A DNA stretch of 63,493 nucleotides, from assembly GCA_016938695.1 (NCBI GenBank), contig JAFGUC010000082.1, positions 1 through 63,493 on the forward strand. Direction: 5' to 3'. Positions 9,314-19,483 of this stretch are shown here, piece by piece (positions within the stretch are counted from its first letter, which is position 1; the number at the start of each line of letters is the position of its first letter). The DNA comes from Candidatus Woesearchaeota archaeon. GTDB lineage: Archaea; Nanobdellota; Nanobdellia; Woesearchaeales; JAFGUC01. Below the pieces are notes generated by a model. That model was not told the origin of the DNA, did no database searches, and worked only from the letters and a program-made list of their open reading frames with translations. A program made the translations under genes and the position numbers.

Positions 9314-11172
9314 ACTACAAAAAAATAAATTTAGGACTTGTATTTGTGTGTATGTTATTTGTACTATTTGCAAATCAAACATTTGCATCTACACACCTAA
9401 ATATAACAATAACTGAAAATGTAAATCAAACTGTCTATTTCAATTATGATGCTAATCTTTCACAAAATATTACTCATTACAATGTTACAGGAATAATAAA
9501 TATTACAAATCCTGAGAATGAAACTGTTTATGACATCTATGTTACATTTACTAACACAGATAAAATGATTACAAATCTAACAAATGTTAGTGGAAGACCA
9601 GGAGAACAAATCAGTGGAACTCCAGGAACAGACATCATAATTCATATCCCAGAATTAAGAGAGAATGAATCCACAATATTTGCATATTTGTTAGAAGATA
9701 ATAACACACTAACGCCACCATTGTTAATGGAAAGTAATTATACACATCCTGGTTGGGCTAAAATTTTGGCAGATAGGGATATGGAAATTACAAGTTATGT
9801 AGAAAACCAAGCACAAGTAGGATATCCTATTGAAAATATCAATATCTCAATCAAAGCACAATATATTGATTGGGGAGGAGACGTTCAATGGTTTAGACTG
9901 CACAGTCTAGAAAATAGTGGAGACTTTGCAAGTGTTACAACACATAACGATACAGTTTGGTACTGGGAGTCTGGTTCAGCAGATCTTAACTTCGGTGAAC
10001 GACAACAAATAACATACCTAGTGCATGTTCCTGCCAACATTCCAGATTCAGGATTTTACAACGCAACAATTGATGAGTTCAGTTACACAATCGGCTATGC
10101 TCTGTCAAACTTGACTGTTACAGAAATCAATGCAAGTGCAAAAGCAAAAATCAATTTGCAAAAAGAGATTTGGGCTCCAACTATGACAAGTAATGTTACG
10201 TGGAGAGCAACACCAGAGATTGGAACTGACACAGATATCACTTTTGATCTTAAAGCAATGACTGTATGGGTAACTCAGGATATGGATCCTAACAATTACA
10301 CAGGACTAAGTTATTCATATCCTGCAAACAACCTAACTACTTTTAACAGTACTAATATCTGGGGCGGAAATGAATCAGAATATGCATGGTTCTTCAACTA
10401 TACAGATGGTTCTGATCCAATCACATCACCACCACCAATTGTCTGGATGGATCCAACATTCATAATCTACAACGGATTGAATCAATTAATAAATCAATCC
10501 ATGACAGTAAACAATAGAGATATTTACATTAGACAAATTTACATCATCAACGGATTTTGGTTAGAGGTTGATAAAAATATCACTAACATCGCCGAAGATA
10601 TGTATCAAATTAAACTATGGGTACACAACAAAGGTACTGGTTGGACTCCAACTAACCTAACAGTTACAGTGTACGATTTCATACCACAAAATTTCACAGC
10701 ATGGAATTATACTCCATTTACACCTAACCAAACAAGAAGCGTTGGTGGTGGAGCAGAAATTTACACAGGAGAAGCATTGATGTGGTACATAGGATTAAAA
10801 TCACCTAAGAATGCATCACTTGCTCCAAACAATGACACTAACACACTTGATGAATGGAACACAACATACTTCGTTAATGGTACTGGCGACTTTAGAGTTA
10901 GCGACTTATACATCGTAGGTTTAGACCCACAGTTAGTAGATGGTAATGCAGGAGTATCGCCAATGATTGTCATAGTCACAAGACTAATTAGTTATGGTAA
11001 AGAGATAGTCTACATGATAGTCGCAATTTTACTTGCTGCAACAAATGGAATCATATTCTTTACTAGAAAGAATAAACCACGAGAAATAAGAAGTAAACCT
11101 AAAAAACATGACGATGAAATTAGCAAAATAATGTCCGAAATAGAAAGTATCAAAAATAAATTGCAGAAATAA
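9310..11172 (+). CDS. Anchored surface glycoprotein, tandem paralog B
   Basis: A 620-residue duplicate of the preceding gene, with signal peptide (about 1-26), near-identical ectodomain, a transmembrane helix (about 565-584) and a longer basic-then-coiled-coil tail. DNA identity to paralog A is patchy in the 5' part but almost complete over long stretches of the 3' ectodomain. It stops abruptly after the shared GTATCGCC (ending at 9120 in A and 10961 in B). Both copies keep an aromatic-rich segment with DWGGDVQWFRLH. The two products may form a heteromer that differs only in its membrane and cytoplasmic parts. The ATGA overlap indicates coupled translation with paralog A. Confidence 0.8.
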   Translation: MNYKKINLGLVFVCMLFVLFANQTFASTHLNITITENVNQTVYFNYDANLSQNITHYNVTGIINITNPENETVYDIYVTFTNTDKMITNLTNVSGRPGEQISGTPGTDIIIHIPELRENESTIFAYLLEDNNTLTPPLLMESNYTHPGWAKILADRDMEITSYVENQAQVGYPIENINISIKAQYIDWGGDVQWFRLHSLENSGDFASVTTHNDTVWYWESGSADLNFGERQQITYLVHVPANIPDSGFYNATIDEFSYTIGYALSNLTVTEINASAKAKINLQKEIWAPTMTSNVTWRATPEIGTDTDITFDLKAMTVWVTQDMDPNNYTGLSYSYPANNLTTFNSTNIWGGNESEYAWFFNYTDGSDPITSPPPIVWMDPTFIIYNGLNQLINQSMTVNNRDIYIRQIYIINGFWLEVDKNITNIAEDMYQIKLWVHNKGTGWTPTNLTVTVYDFIPQNFTAWNYTPFTPNQTRSVGGGAEIYTGEALMWYIGLKSPKNASLAPNNDTNTLDEWNTTYFVNGTGDFRVSDLYIVGLDPQLVDGNAGVSPMIVIVTRLISYGKEIVYMIVAILLAATNGIIFFTRKNKPREIRSKPKKHDDEISKIMSEIESIKNKLQK

Positions 11173-11173
11173 A

Positions 11174-11893
11174 ATGAGATCAAAAACAATTAGCCTGATA
11201 CTTGTATTAATATTGAGCATGATTGTTCTAACTAATTTTGTGACTGCAACTAATATCATCGCAATTAGTTCTTATGAAAATTACATTAAACTTGAAAATA
11301 ACAAATTAATATTTGAAAAACATATTTCATTAAAGAACACAGGAAAGAACACAATCATTCCTGGAGAATTACATTTCAAACTTTATGAAATCTCAGATAA
11401 AGATGTTAAGACAATACCGAAGATAAGTAATTTAGCATCTACTGACAAATATGATAATGATTTATCTGCAAGAATTGTAACAAGAACTGACGACGCAGAA
11501 GTAATAATAAGCGCGTGGCAACCAATTATGCCACAGTTTGAATACAGCATAATTTTAAAATATGAGATGGAATTTAAACCAAGAGGAATATTGTTTCATA
11601 ACATAGATTTTCCTGATGAAGAAACAACAATTCCAATACAAAGTTCATTTACATCAATAGAAATACCAAAAAAATATTCCGTTTCATATGCACCTAACGC
11701 TACAGTAACAAAGGAAGACAATTATAAAAAAGTTGAATGGAAAAATATTAATGAAAAAACAATAGAATATACATTAATTCCATTTCCTAACACAAAAGTG
11801 CATGGTGCAACATTATTCTGGGTTTCGTTAATAATATTATTGACAATACCTCTTGCAGGAATTATAATTTCTGAACTTAAATCCAGAAAATGA
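11174..11893 (+). CDS. Anchored secreted protein of the surface operon
   Basis: A 239-residue protein that starts one base after the stop of paralog B. It has a signal peptide (1-25), a beta-rich outside domain, one C-terminal transmembrane helix (about 216-234) and a very short basic tail. It has fewer sequons than the paralogs. I do not recognise the family; position and topology suggest an accessory subunit of the same envelope structure. Its TGA overlaps the next ATG. Confidence 0.75.
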   Translation: MRSKTISLILVLILSMIVLTNFVTATNIIAISSYENYIKLENNKLIFEKHISLKNTGKNTIIPGELHFKLYEISDKDVKTIPKISNLASTDKYDNDLSARIVTRTDDAEVIISAWQPIMPQFEYSIILKYEMEFKPRGILFHNIDFPDEETTIPIQSSFTSIEIPKKYSVSYAPNATVTKEDNYKKVEWKNINEKTIEYTLIPFPNTKVHGATLFWVSLIILLTIPLAGIIISELKSRK

Positions 11894-13569
11894 AACAAAT
11901 AATTATTTTTTTAATTCTTGTGTTATCTTTAATCCACATAGTTAATGGACAAATTACAGTTAATATGGATACCAATAAACTTGTAAATTATAGTGCAAAT
12001 AACTATACGTTCGCAAGTATTGATGGAGATATCACAGAAACTGGAAAAATAATTAAGTACTATGATGGTCATTATGTTACAAACGTAAAAGGTCAAGTTA
12101 TTATTGAAAACAACGGCGAATACGATTTGTACAGCGTAAACATTCCACTTAAAAGAAATAATAACCTATATCTTATTGAAACAACAAATACAGGATATTT
12201 ATACAATACATCAATTCACGTTCCAATTCTTCAAGCACATGAGTCAGTTACCATAGGATATCAATACATCGGTTTAACACTAACAAAACCTCATGATGAA
12301 GAAGGAAACATTTTACATACTGCAATTAAAAAAGACGATGTTCGAATGTATTCAGACATTCAAATGAATCTCAAAAAAGGACCATTAGAAAATCAATCAG
12401 GAGATTGGCGTAGATTAGTTACAGTAAATATCAGAAATCCATCAAACTTCTTAATTCAAGCAATAAATATTCAATTAATAAAAACTGAACCAGGAAACAT
12501 GGATTTAAATAATCATTCAAGAATTTGGAAATTCAAAGATACATTATTATTACCTAGGACAATGATGGTAGGAGATATTCTTGACTATACTGATCAATAC
12601 TCAGAGATTTATTGGATTAGTGCAGACACATCAGTTGCAAGTTACAATCTTACTCCAACCAACAATATCAATTATTACACAGAAGACGACATTTCTAATC
12701 AGGATGAACAAGAGATTGTAGATGAAATAATATCACAACAAAGTCCACAATTAGAAATGCCTTTTGATGAACAAATCTTAGTTAAAAAATTCTTATCTGA
12801 AACACAAATAAAATACAACGAAACAATTACAGTTAAGAACCTAATATATAATTTTGATGACACAACAATAAAAACAGTTGTATTAAAAGATATCATTCCT
12901 GAAAACTTCGAACTTATTGAAGTTTTAACAGATGAAGACAGAAGTCCACTGGAAGTAAACGATAAAAATCTATCTTGGACGAATATTGCAATAAACCCAA
13001 ACAGTGCAAGAATATTTACATACACTATGAAATTAGTAAATCCAAATGCGACTGGAGTGCAATATATTGATGGTTCTAAAGTAGAATTTTATGGGGGAAG
13101 TATAAAATCTGCAAATATTCCAGTAATACTTCAATTTATACCACAAAAGAAACTATTTCTTCAAAAGAAAGTCAGCATAATTAACGATGAAGAATTCCTA
13201 ATTGAGATTGAAATCAAAAATCTTGGAGGAACTCCTGTTGAAAATCTTGTCTTAAAAGAAACTGTTGATGAAGAAAAACTATTCTCAGAGATAACAAAAC
13301 CATTCATGAAACGAGGAGTTTGGGAGATAATGAAAATTAATTCAGAAGATTCATGGATTGTATCCTTTACAACAAATGATCCTGAAATAGTACAATCAAT
13401 CCCACTTGTTTTTGGACTTCCACAAGATTCAATATATACAACACTAACAGTAGACAATCAAATAAAAACAGAAGTAGTAAACAAGATTCAAACATCTGAG
13501 AAGATAGGAATAAGTATTTTATTAATAACAATAATTCTTTACATTGTAATATTTAGAAGAAAAAAATAA
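11890..13569 (+). CDS. Anchored secreted protein with repeated beta domains
   Basis: A 559-residue protein and the last gene of the surface operon. It has a signal peptide (1-20) ending at VNG, an ectodomain that looks like two or three Ig-like/DUF11-like units (alternating strands with conserved N-L and P-x-N turns near 300-390 and 400-520), and a transmembrane helix (about 537-554) followed by RRKK. The stop codon directly abuts the stop of the opposite-strand gene with no spacer. No enzymatic motif is visible. Confidence 0.75.
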   Translation: MKQIIIFLILVLSLIHIVNGQITVNMDTNKLVNYSANNYTFASIDGDITETGKIIKYYDGHYVTNVKGQVIIENNGEYDLYSVNIPLKRNNNLYLIETTNTGYLYNTSIHVPILQAHESVTIGYQYIGLTLTKPHDEEGNILHTAIKKDDVRMYSDIQMNLKKGPLENQSGDWRRLVTVNIRNPSNFLIQAINIQLIKTEPGNMDLNNHSRIWKFKDTLLLPRTMMVGDILDYTDQYSEIYWISADTSVASYNLTPTNNINYYTEDDISNQDEQEIVDEIISQQSPQLEMPFDEQILVKKFLSETQIKYNETITVKNLIYNFDDTTIKTVVLKDIIPENFELIEVLTDEDRSPLEVNDKNLSWTNIAINPNSARIFTYTMKLVNPNATGVQYIDGSKVEFYGGSIKSANIPVILQFIPQKKLFLQKKVSIINDEEFLIEIEIKNLGGTPVENLVLKETVDEEKLFSEITKPFMKRGVWEIMKINSEDSWIVSFTTNDPEIVQSIPLVFGLPQDSIYTTLTVDNQIKTEVVNKIQTSEKIGISILLITIILYIVIFRRKK

Positions 13570-15786
13570 TTAATAAAGCATTGCTAATTTTATATCATCA
13601 TACAATTCACGAATAGTATTGTAAATTATCTGCTTCTCTTCTTCATCAGCATCTAACTTAGCATATCGTTCCTTAATCTGATTATATAAGTTTTTAGCCT
13701 GATCAAAATTTCTTTGCCTTAAAACTTCTCGACAACGGCTAACCAAACGATAGAGTTCTGCTTGTTGCAATTCAGGCATATCCATAATCTGGTCTAATTT
13801 GTCAAGATTATCAAATTTAACATATTGGTCAGAAACTCCACCAACAGTGTCTTTCATCTTTTGTTCATCAACAAGCATATTAAATTCTGCATCTTCTAAA
13901 CGTTCTGCTTCTTTTCGCACTTCAGACTTTGAGATGTTAAGACCCTCTTCGTAATGTTTCAAATCTTTTTCTCTATTATCTAATTGCTCTTGCAGTTCAA
14001 GCAATTTAGCTTCTCTTTTTTCCAATTCTAAAGTTTTATCTTTCTTGAAACTCAATAGTTTTTGATTCAAAAGTCTCTCTTTATCTTGAACTTCTTTCTT
14101 CAAAATTTTCAATTCATCTTCTTTTAACTTCAAGAAATTTTCCTTCTCACTTAATTTAGCAGAATGTTCGCCTAGAGAAGTCTCCTTTTTAGACATTTGA
14201 GTTTCTAAAATACTCAATTTTTTATGTCTATCAAGTTCAGCTTTTAATAATTCATTACGCCTAATCTTCTCATCAAGAGTTGATTCTCGTCGAGAAATAG
14301 ATGATTCTTTCTTCTTTAATTCAGAATCTTTAGTTTCAAGAGTAATTCGCAAATCATTAAGTTCAACTTCTTTTTCTAAAATACGTTTAACCTCAGATTC
14401 TTGTCTTGCAATATCCTCAGTACGTTTTTTCAAATCTTCTTCCTTGTCAAGAAGCTCTTGTTTTCTAATATCAAGTTTTTTAGTCTCAGATTCTAAATAT
14501 TCTTGGATTTCTTTATGACCTAAATCAACATTAGATTTATGATTATCAAAGTCTTCACGTTCACGATCATGAAGCTCTTTTTGTCTAACCAAATCAATTT
14601 CACGTTTAGATAATTCTTGCTCATGTTCATCTAAAGTTTTTCGCTTCTGAGATTCTTCAATGACTTTTTCTCGCGGAACAACTAATTTATATGCGCTTAC
14701 ACGTTTTTCCTCATTCTTGAAAAAAGTATCTAAATCTTCATCTGACGAAACTGAATTAACAGCAAAATCAGAATTTGGAACCTCAATTTTAGGATTAGGT
14801 TCATCAACTTTAGGCTCATTAATTGACTCAGGAATTGGTTTTGGCACAAAAGATTCAATTACAGATTTTTCATCAGAAGTCAAAAATTTTTTGAATATAG
14901 ATGACAAAAAATTTCCTGTTGGTTTTTTATCAGATTCTACATTAGTAGTAGTAGAAATACCAAAATCTTTTGGAGATGGAATTTCTTCCCGTGCTACAGT
15001 TTTTTGTAGACTAGTTAATTCATCAAAGAATGGTTGAGTATCTGAAATTTTGAAAACAACATTAAATTCCAATGATTTTATTTGATCTTGAATATTTGTT
15101 TTAAAAGTTTCTTTAATCAAATCAGCTTTAGTATCTGAAGTTTTTTTAGCTTGAACAATTGTATCGATTTCTCGCCTTACTTTTGCAGTAACTTTAGGAG
15201 TTTTGTCAACTACGACAGAATTAATTATGTCCTGCGCAGACAAATGTATTTTTTCCTTTAAATCAGGATGAGATTTTCCAATTTCTAGTTTTGCAACCTT
15301 AACATGATTATCAAGGTGTTTTTTGTACTCACCCTCAATTTCCTTCTGCTTATCTAAAGATTTTTTCTTTTTATCAGAAAAAATTTCTACCATTTTTGGT
15401 TTAAAATTAGATGGAAATTTAACATCAGAATCATGTAAAACTACACGTTTAGGTTGTTGTAAAACCTCAACTGGTTCTTGTATTGGTAATGGTTTTGGTA
15501 ATTCAACCTCAAACTGTTTACTTTTTGTAAAAGAAAAAAGTCCTGATTTTTTTTGTTCTACTTGAGGAGCTTTATTAGTAACTAATTGCTGTTTTGGTGG
15601 CATTGGAGGTTCAGGTAATGTCAAATCAAATTCAACTGATTTTGATACCTTTGATCTTGAAACCTTTTTATTAACCGAAGAAACATTAGATTTTTTTGAA
15701 ACTTTCTTACTAGATGAAACACTAGTTTTACCCTTAACTTTACCCTTCACAGGCATAACTTTAGAAACGGACCTCTTTTTTACCAA
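13570..15786 (-). CDS. Long coiled-coil protein with conserved C-terminal helical domain
   Basis: A 738-residue cytoplasmic protein; no signal peptide or membrane segment is visible. Order of parts: a Ser/Lys-rich basic N-terminus (1-50), a Pro-rich low-complexity stretch, a mixed region, a long heptad-like coiled coil rich in E/K/L (about 385-635), and a C-terminal helical domain (about 640-738) with QQAELYRLVSRCREVL and NLYNQIKERYAKL, resembling TPR-like helical hairpins seen at the C-termini of many DPANN proteins. The start is TTG, supported by GAGGTG five to six bases upstream and a TATTTAAATA box at about 15835-15845. It may be a scaffold or cytoskeletal element; function unknown. Confidence 0.75.
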   Translation of the reverse strand: MVKKRSVSKVMPVKGKVKGKTSVSSSKKVSKKSNVSSVNKKVSRSKVSKSVEFDLTLPEPPMPPKQQLVTNKAPQVEQKKSGLFSFTKSKQFEVELPKPLPIQEPVEVLQQPKRVVLHDSDVKFPSNFKPKMVEIFSDKKKKSLDKQKEIEGEYKKHLDNHVKVAKLEIGKSHPDLKEKIHLSAQDIINSVVVDKTPKVTAKVRREIDTIVQAKKTSDTKADLIKETFKTNIQDQIKSLEFNVVFKISDTQPFFDELTSLQKTVAREEIPSPKDFGISTTTNVESDKKPTGNFLSSIFKKFLTSDEKSVIESFVPKPIPESINEPKVDEPNPKIEVPNSDFAVNSVSSDEDLDTFFKNEEKRVSAYKLVVPREKVIEESQKRKTLDEHEQELSKREIDLVRQKELHDREREDFDNHKSNVDLGHKEIQEYLESETKKLDIRKQELLDKEEDLKKRTEDIARQESEVKRILEKEVELNDLRITLETKDSELKKKESSISRRESTLDEKIRRNELLKAELDRHKKLSILETQMSKKETSLGEHSAKLSEKENFLKLKEDELKILKKEVQDKERLLNQKLLSFKKDKTLELEKREAKLLELQEQLDNREKDLKHYEEGLNISKSEVRKEAERLEDAEFNMLVDEQKMKDTVGGVSDQYVKFDNLDKLDQIMDMPELQQAELYRLVSRCREVLRQRNFDQAKNLYNQIKERYAKLDADEEEKQIIYNTIRELYDDIKLAMLY

Positions 15787-16008
15787 AATAGCACCTCTTT
15801 TAAAACCCCAGCTTATGTTTTTTAAACCAAACTGTATTTAAATAGTTTTGTTGTTCTTTTGAAATAGAAACACCTTAAAACCCCTCAAAATGAGCCTAAA
15901 AAGACTCAAAAACGATTAAAATATCTCGGAAAAGAGAAAAAAGAAAGATTTATAAACAAATTACTACTATATAGTTACAATAACACTGAATAAATCAAAA
16001 GATACAAA

Positions 16009-17577
16009 ATGGATACAAAATACAACTGGCGAACACAATGGTTAGAACCTGAAGCACTAGCTTGTCTAGATGCTATTAAAACTACAAGTAGTGATGTCAC
16101 TAGTCAAAGAGTTGCTGAATCAATTAGAAAAAAAGTTGAATCAGGAGAACCAGCATTTTGTACAGGTCTTGAAGCAACAATTGAAAAAACAATTAATCAA
16201 TACAATCCTCAAACAAATTTCTATGAAATAAAAAGTTCAATATACAGTATATTACAATCATCAGTAACCACTTTCTCAGATAGAATTAATCAAACACAAA
16301 AAAAGAAAACTGTTGAAACAACACAACCATTAGCAACTCAAAATGAATTTGATAGATTAAGTGGTCTTACAAGATACGAATTATTTTTAGAAGAAGTTGA
16401 AAGAATAAAAAAACAACATGAAAATTTAACACTAGTTGATATAATCATTGACGCTAAAAATTTCAAAACAATTAACGATACTTATGGACATCTTGAAGGA
16501 GATGAAGTAATTAAAGAACTAGGAAACCTCGTCAAATATACTCTTAACAATGGAAATGAAAGAGGAACTAAACGTGATCCTAGACGAAAAGAAGGACAAA
16601 TTACTCAAAATAGAAGAGGAACTGAAAGACGTCAAGAAAATGGTTATCGTAAAGTTGGTAAATTCTCAGAAATAAGAATTGCTGCTGCAAGACGTGGTTC
16701 AGCTGCAGATGAAATTGAGATTGTTGCAATGAGTGAAGATAGTAAATTATATTATATTGCTAGTCGATTCCTCGAAGAATTAATTGCAAATAGAAATGTA
16801 GTTGACAATTCAGGAAATGCACTGTTTCCTAGACTTTCAAAACTAGGATATGATATGGATTTTAAAGCAGGCATTTCATTTGGAAAAAAACTAGAAGATG
16901 CTCAACATAGAGCAGATCAAGCATTAAATTTGGCAGGACTTGTTGGTGAAGTAACAGGCAATACATTTGTATACGATCCAGAAGGAATAGACACAAACAT
17001 TAAACAAAAATATTTACTTGCAAAAACACATTCAGATAGAATTGCTACAACAATGTTTACAAATCTCTCTGAAAAATACATAGAGTTATTTGAGTATCTA
17101 AAAACAAGTTTAGCAAAAATTGCATCAGAACCAGTTATGGAAAACGTTGGTGGACGAACTAGTAGACGACCAAGAGGTTCGTATAATCTTGGATCAACAG
17201 AATTCAAAGTATATCTAAAAGATATTCTTGATACAGTTATCGAAGATAAAAAAGAGTCAATATTTTACAATCATAGAATTCTTAATTATCTTACTTCAGA
17301 AGTTTTAAAAGAAATAAGAACCGATAGAGAAGTTAGAAATGGTTTTATGGAATCACTTGTTCAAGCATATTTTGAACTAGAAAAAGACGAATTCAATAAC
17401 CCAATAATAAAAAAAGACAATCCAATTACAAAACGTCCTACTTACGCAAAACCAGTATTCAAACAATTATATAAAAAATTAGAATCCTATAGAAAAACAA
17501 CTTCAAGTGCAACAACAAAAACAATTAGTGACAGAGTTGATATTCTTACAGGAAAAGACAAAAGAAGTTATATTTAA
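16009..17577 (+). CDS. GGDEF-fold protein with degenerate signature
   Basis: A 522-residue protein with no membrane segment. Residues 1-115 are helical. Residues 118-312 follow the diguanylate-cyclase fold: IIIDAKNFKTINDTYGH (metal-binding Asp, then the usual F-K-x-I-N-D-x-Y-G-H), GDEVIKELGNLV, the signature strand RRGSAADEIEIV, KAGISFG, and RADQALNLAG in place of AD-x-A-L-Y-x-A-K. The GG of GGDEF is replaced by AA, and F by I, so normal c-di-GMP synthesis is doubtful. A roughly 30-residue Arg/Lys-rich insertion (about 184-215) precedes the signature. Residues 320-522 are a helical domain I do not recognise. GGDEF proteins are typical of bacteria and rare in archaea. A TATA element at about 15950 fits a transcript start near 15980. 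It may bind a nucleotide or RNA rather than catalyse. Confidence 0.7.
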   Translation: MDTKYNWRTQWLEPEALACLDAIKTTSSDVTSQRVAESIRKKVESGEPAFCTGLEATIEKTINQYNPQTNFYEIKSSIYSILQSSVTTFSDRINQTQKKKTVETTQPLATQNEFDRLSGLTRYELFLEEVERIKKQHENLTLVDIIIDAKNFKTINDTYGHLEGDEVIKELGNLVKYTLNNGNERGTKRDPRRKEGQITQNRRGTERRQENGYRKVGKFSEIRIAAARRGSAADEIEIVAMSEDSKLYYIASRFLEELIANRNVVDNSGNALFPRLSKLGYDMDFKAGISFGKKLEDAQHRADQALNLAGLVGEVTGNTFVYDPEGIDTNIKQKYLLAKTHSDRIATTMFTNLSEKYIELFEYLKTSLAKIASEPVMENVGGRTSRRPRGSYNLGSTEFKVYLKDILDTVIEDKKESIFYNHRILNYLTSEVLKEIRTDREVRNGFMESLVQAYFELEKDEFNNPIIKKDNPITKRPTYAKPVFKQLYKKLESYRKTTSSATTKTISDRVDILTGKDKRSYI

Positions 17578-18983
17578 TTAGAAACTTCTTTAATAAATGA
17601 ATCAATAAACTCTTGTTCTTTAACTGTTTCAATTATAGCTCCCGCAGCAAAATCATGTCCACCACTTTCACCACCAATTTTCTCAGTTATTGTATTCAAT
17701 AAATCTCTTAAATTTTGTTTTGGAGTTTTTCCACTGTAACGAACTGAAATTTTAGTAGTATTATCTTCATTTCTTGCCATAGTCAAAACGTATTTTGACA
17801 AGCCAATTAATTTTGTCTTAGATAAAATTGATGCTAAAGTTCCAATTATTGTCGAAGAAATATTATCTTTTGCATTAATTAAAATATACTCTGGAGTAAT
17901 TTTAATGTCCTCAGAATCTTCTTTATAATTATCATACCAAGTCAATGCATTAACTATTTCAAATTTATATGAACGTAAACTTTCTAATGCAACTGTTCTT
18001 GCTTCATGGTCTTTTAAACAAGAACCAATTCCTATTTCTGCTTGTCCTAATCTACCACAAGCATTTAACAAAGTTGAATATTCTCTTGCATCTCTAAAAA
18101 CAGTTCCATCTTCCTCATCTAAAAGAACATATTCTGTTGCATAAATCTTTTCAGGATTCTCCATGAAATATTCTTTCCTAAATTCGATTATTTTTTCAGA
18201 CAATCGTTTTAGTTCGTCGTTATTTAATTCATAATATTTTTTATTAGGATTAATATTAATACTATTCAAAAAAGCCAAAGCACGAATTCTATTTCCAGAA
18301 ACAGAAGGAATTACCAAATTTGTATTTGATTCCATCAAACGTAGAATTGATTTTGTTTGCATCCCAAAAAAGTTAATAGTCTCAACTAATTGCATCAAAT
18401 TATTTTTTATTGCTAAATCCAATATTTTTTTATTAATCTCACTAAAACCTTTTTTCTCTTGGACGTCACCAATTGCACCGATAACTGCTAGATGAGCTTG
18501 ATCAACATTGTCAGCATCAAATGCTTTTGCAAACAAGAAAGCCAAACCAGAACCAGATATTTCTGTTGCACCATCTATTCCAAAGTCATGAGGATTTACA
18601 TGAAATATATTTGCAGATTCTAGCTCTTCTCGAGTATACTCTCCTTTAATTCGGTGATGATCCAAAATAAATACATTGCAATTCTTTACATGAAAATGTG
18701 ACACGATCTCAGGAAGTAATCCTGAACCTAGATCAGTAAAAATATAATAAGAATATTTTTCAGAACGTAAATCAAACATGAATTTTTCATTCAATTGAGG
18801 AAAAGTTGAAAGCTTGTACTTAACACCCAATCTATTCAACATCTTAACCATAATTGATGCGCTAGTAATACCATCAGCATCCAAATGAGAAATTAATCGA
18901 ACAGGTTTTTCTATTCTCAAAGATTTAAATCTATCTGCAACCTTTTGTATATACTCCTCGAACTCATCATAAGATACAGACAT
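17574..18983 (-). CDS. DHH-family RecJ-like exonuclease (archaeal GAN type)
   Basis: A 469-residue DHH phosphoesterase. Visible motifs are HLDADG (33-38), TDLGSG (83-88), LDHH (107-110) and the DHHA1 glycine motif GGESGGHDFAAGA (about 437-449), all those needed for metal binding and hydrolysis. This composition matches archaeal RecJ homologs, including the GINS-associated nuclease that digests single-stranded DNA at replication forks. It follows rps15 by 26 bases on the same strand and is probably cotranscribed with it, an arrangement I recall from other archaea. No clear ribosome-binding site precedes the ATG. Its stop overlaps that of the convergent GGDEF-like gene by four bases. Confidence 0.8.
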   Translation of the reverse strand: MSVSYDEFEEYIQKVADRFKSLRIEKPVRLISHLDADGITSASIMVKMLNRLGVKYKLSTFPQLNEKFMFDLRSEKYSYYIFTDLGSGLLPEIVSHFHVKNCNVFILDHHRIKGEYTREELESANIFHVNPHDFGIDGATEISGSGLAFLFAKAFDADNVDQAHLAVIGAIGDVQEKKGFSEINKKILDLAIKNNLMQLVETINFFGMQTKSILRLMESNTNLVIPSVSGNRIRALAFLNSININPNKKYYELNNDELKRLSEKIIEFRKEYFMENPEKIYATEYVLLDEEDGTVFRDAREYSTLLNACGRLGQAEIGIGSCLKDHEARTVALESLRSYKFEIVNALTWYDNYKEDSEDIKITPEYILINAKDNISSTIIGTLASILSKTKLIGLSKYVLTMARNEDNTTKISVRYSGKTPKQNLRDLLNTITEKIGGESGGHDFAAGAIIETVKEQEFIDSFIKEVSN

Positions 18984-19009
18984 TGTAAAAAAAATTAAAA
19001 AAATTAAGC

Positions 19010-19462
19010 TTAAATTAATAGCTTAACTTTGTTTGGATCGTATTTCCAATCTGCTGGAAGAGCACCATTTTTCTTATAGTACTTAACCAATCTGTTGATT
19101 TTACTCTCAGTTAACAATAAACCTCTTTTAGCAGGTTCATCTTTTCTATTTGATTCTAGATGTTTTCTGATTTCAATACTTCTTCTAATCAAAGCAGTTA
19201 AGTCTTCTGGTGTTTCAGCAACCAAATTCTTTTCTTTTAGGATTTGAGTAAGTTTTTTGTTAACGATTAAACTTACATCAGGAATTCCATAAATGTCCCT
19301 TAGAATTGTTCCAATTTGTGAAGCAGAATTTTTTTCTTTAGCTAATTTAACAACAATCATTTCTACTTCTTTTGGAGTATATCTAACCCAAGATGGTAAT
19401 TCTTTCTTGGATGGTTTTGTACTTCCTGCTTGTCCTCTTGCTCTTGAGTGCATTCTTGCCAT
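19010..19462 (-). CDS. rps15: Small-subunit ribosomal protein S15 (archaeal uS15)
   Basis: A 150-residue protein with the archaeal/eukaryotic S15 form (S13e in eukaryotes): MARMHSRARG at the start, PSWVRYTPKEVE, IGTILRDIYGIP in the N-terminal extension, and the rRNA-binding helices RRSIEIRKHLESNRKD and ESKINRLVKYYKKNG. Length fits the family. The ATG is preceded by GAGGTA at 19471-19476. A structured leader lies upstream (19484-19574). The RecJ/GAN gene follows in the same operon. Confidence 0.95.
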   Translation of the reverse strand: MARMHSRARGQAGSTKPSKKELPSWVRYTPKEVEMIVVKLAKEKNSASQIGTILRDIYGIPDVSLIVNKKLTQILKEKNLVAETPEDLTALIRRSIEIRKHLESNRKDEPAKRGLLLTESKINRLVKYYKKNGALPADWKYDPNKVKLLI

Positions 19463-19483
19463 TTTTAATTTACCTCGTAGTTT

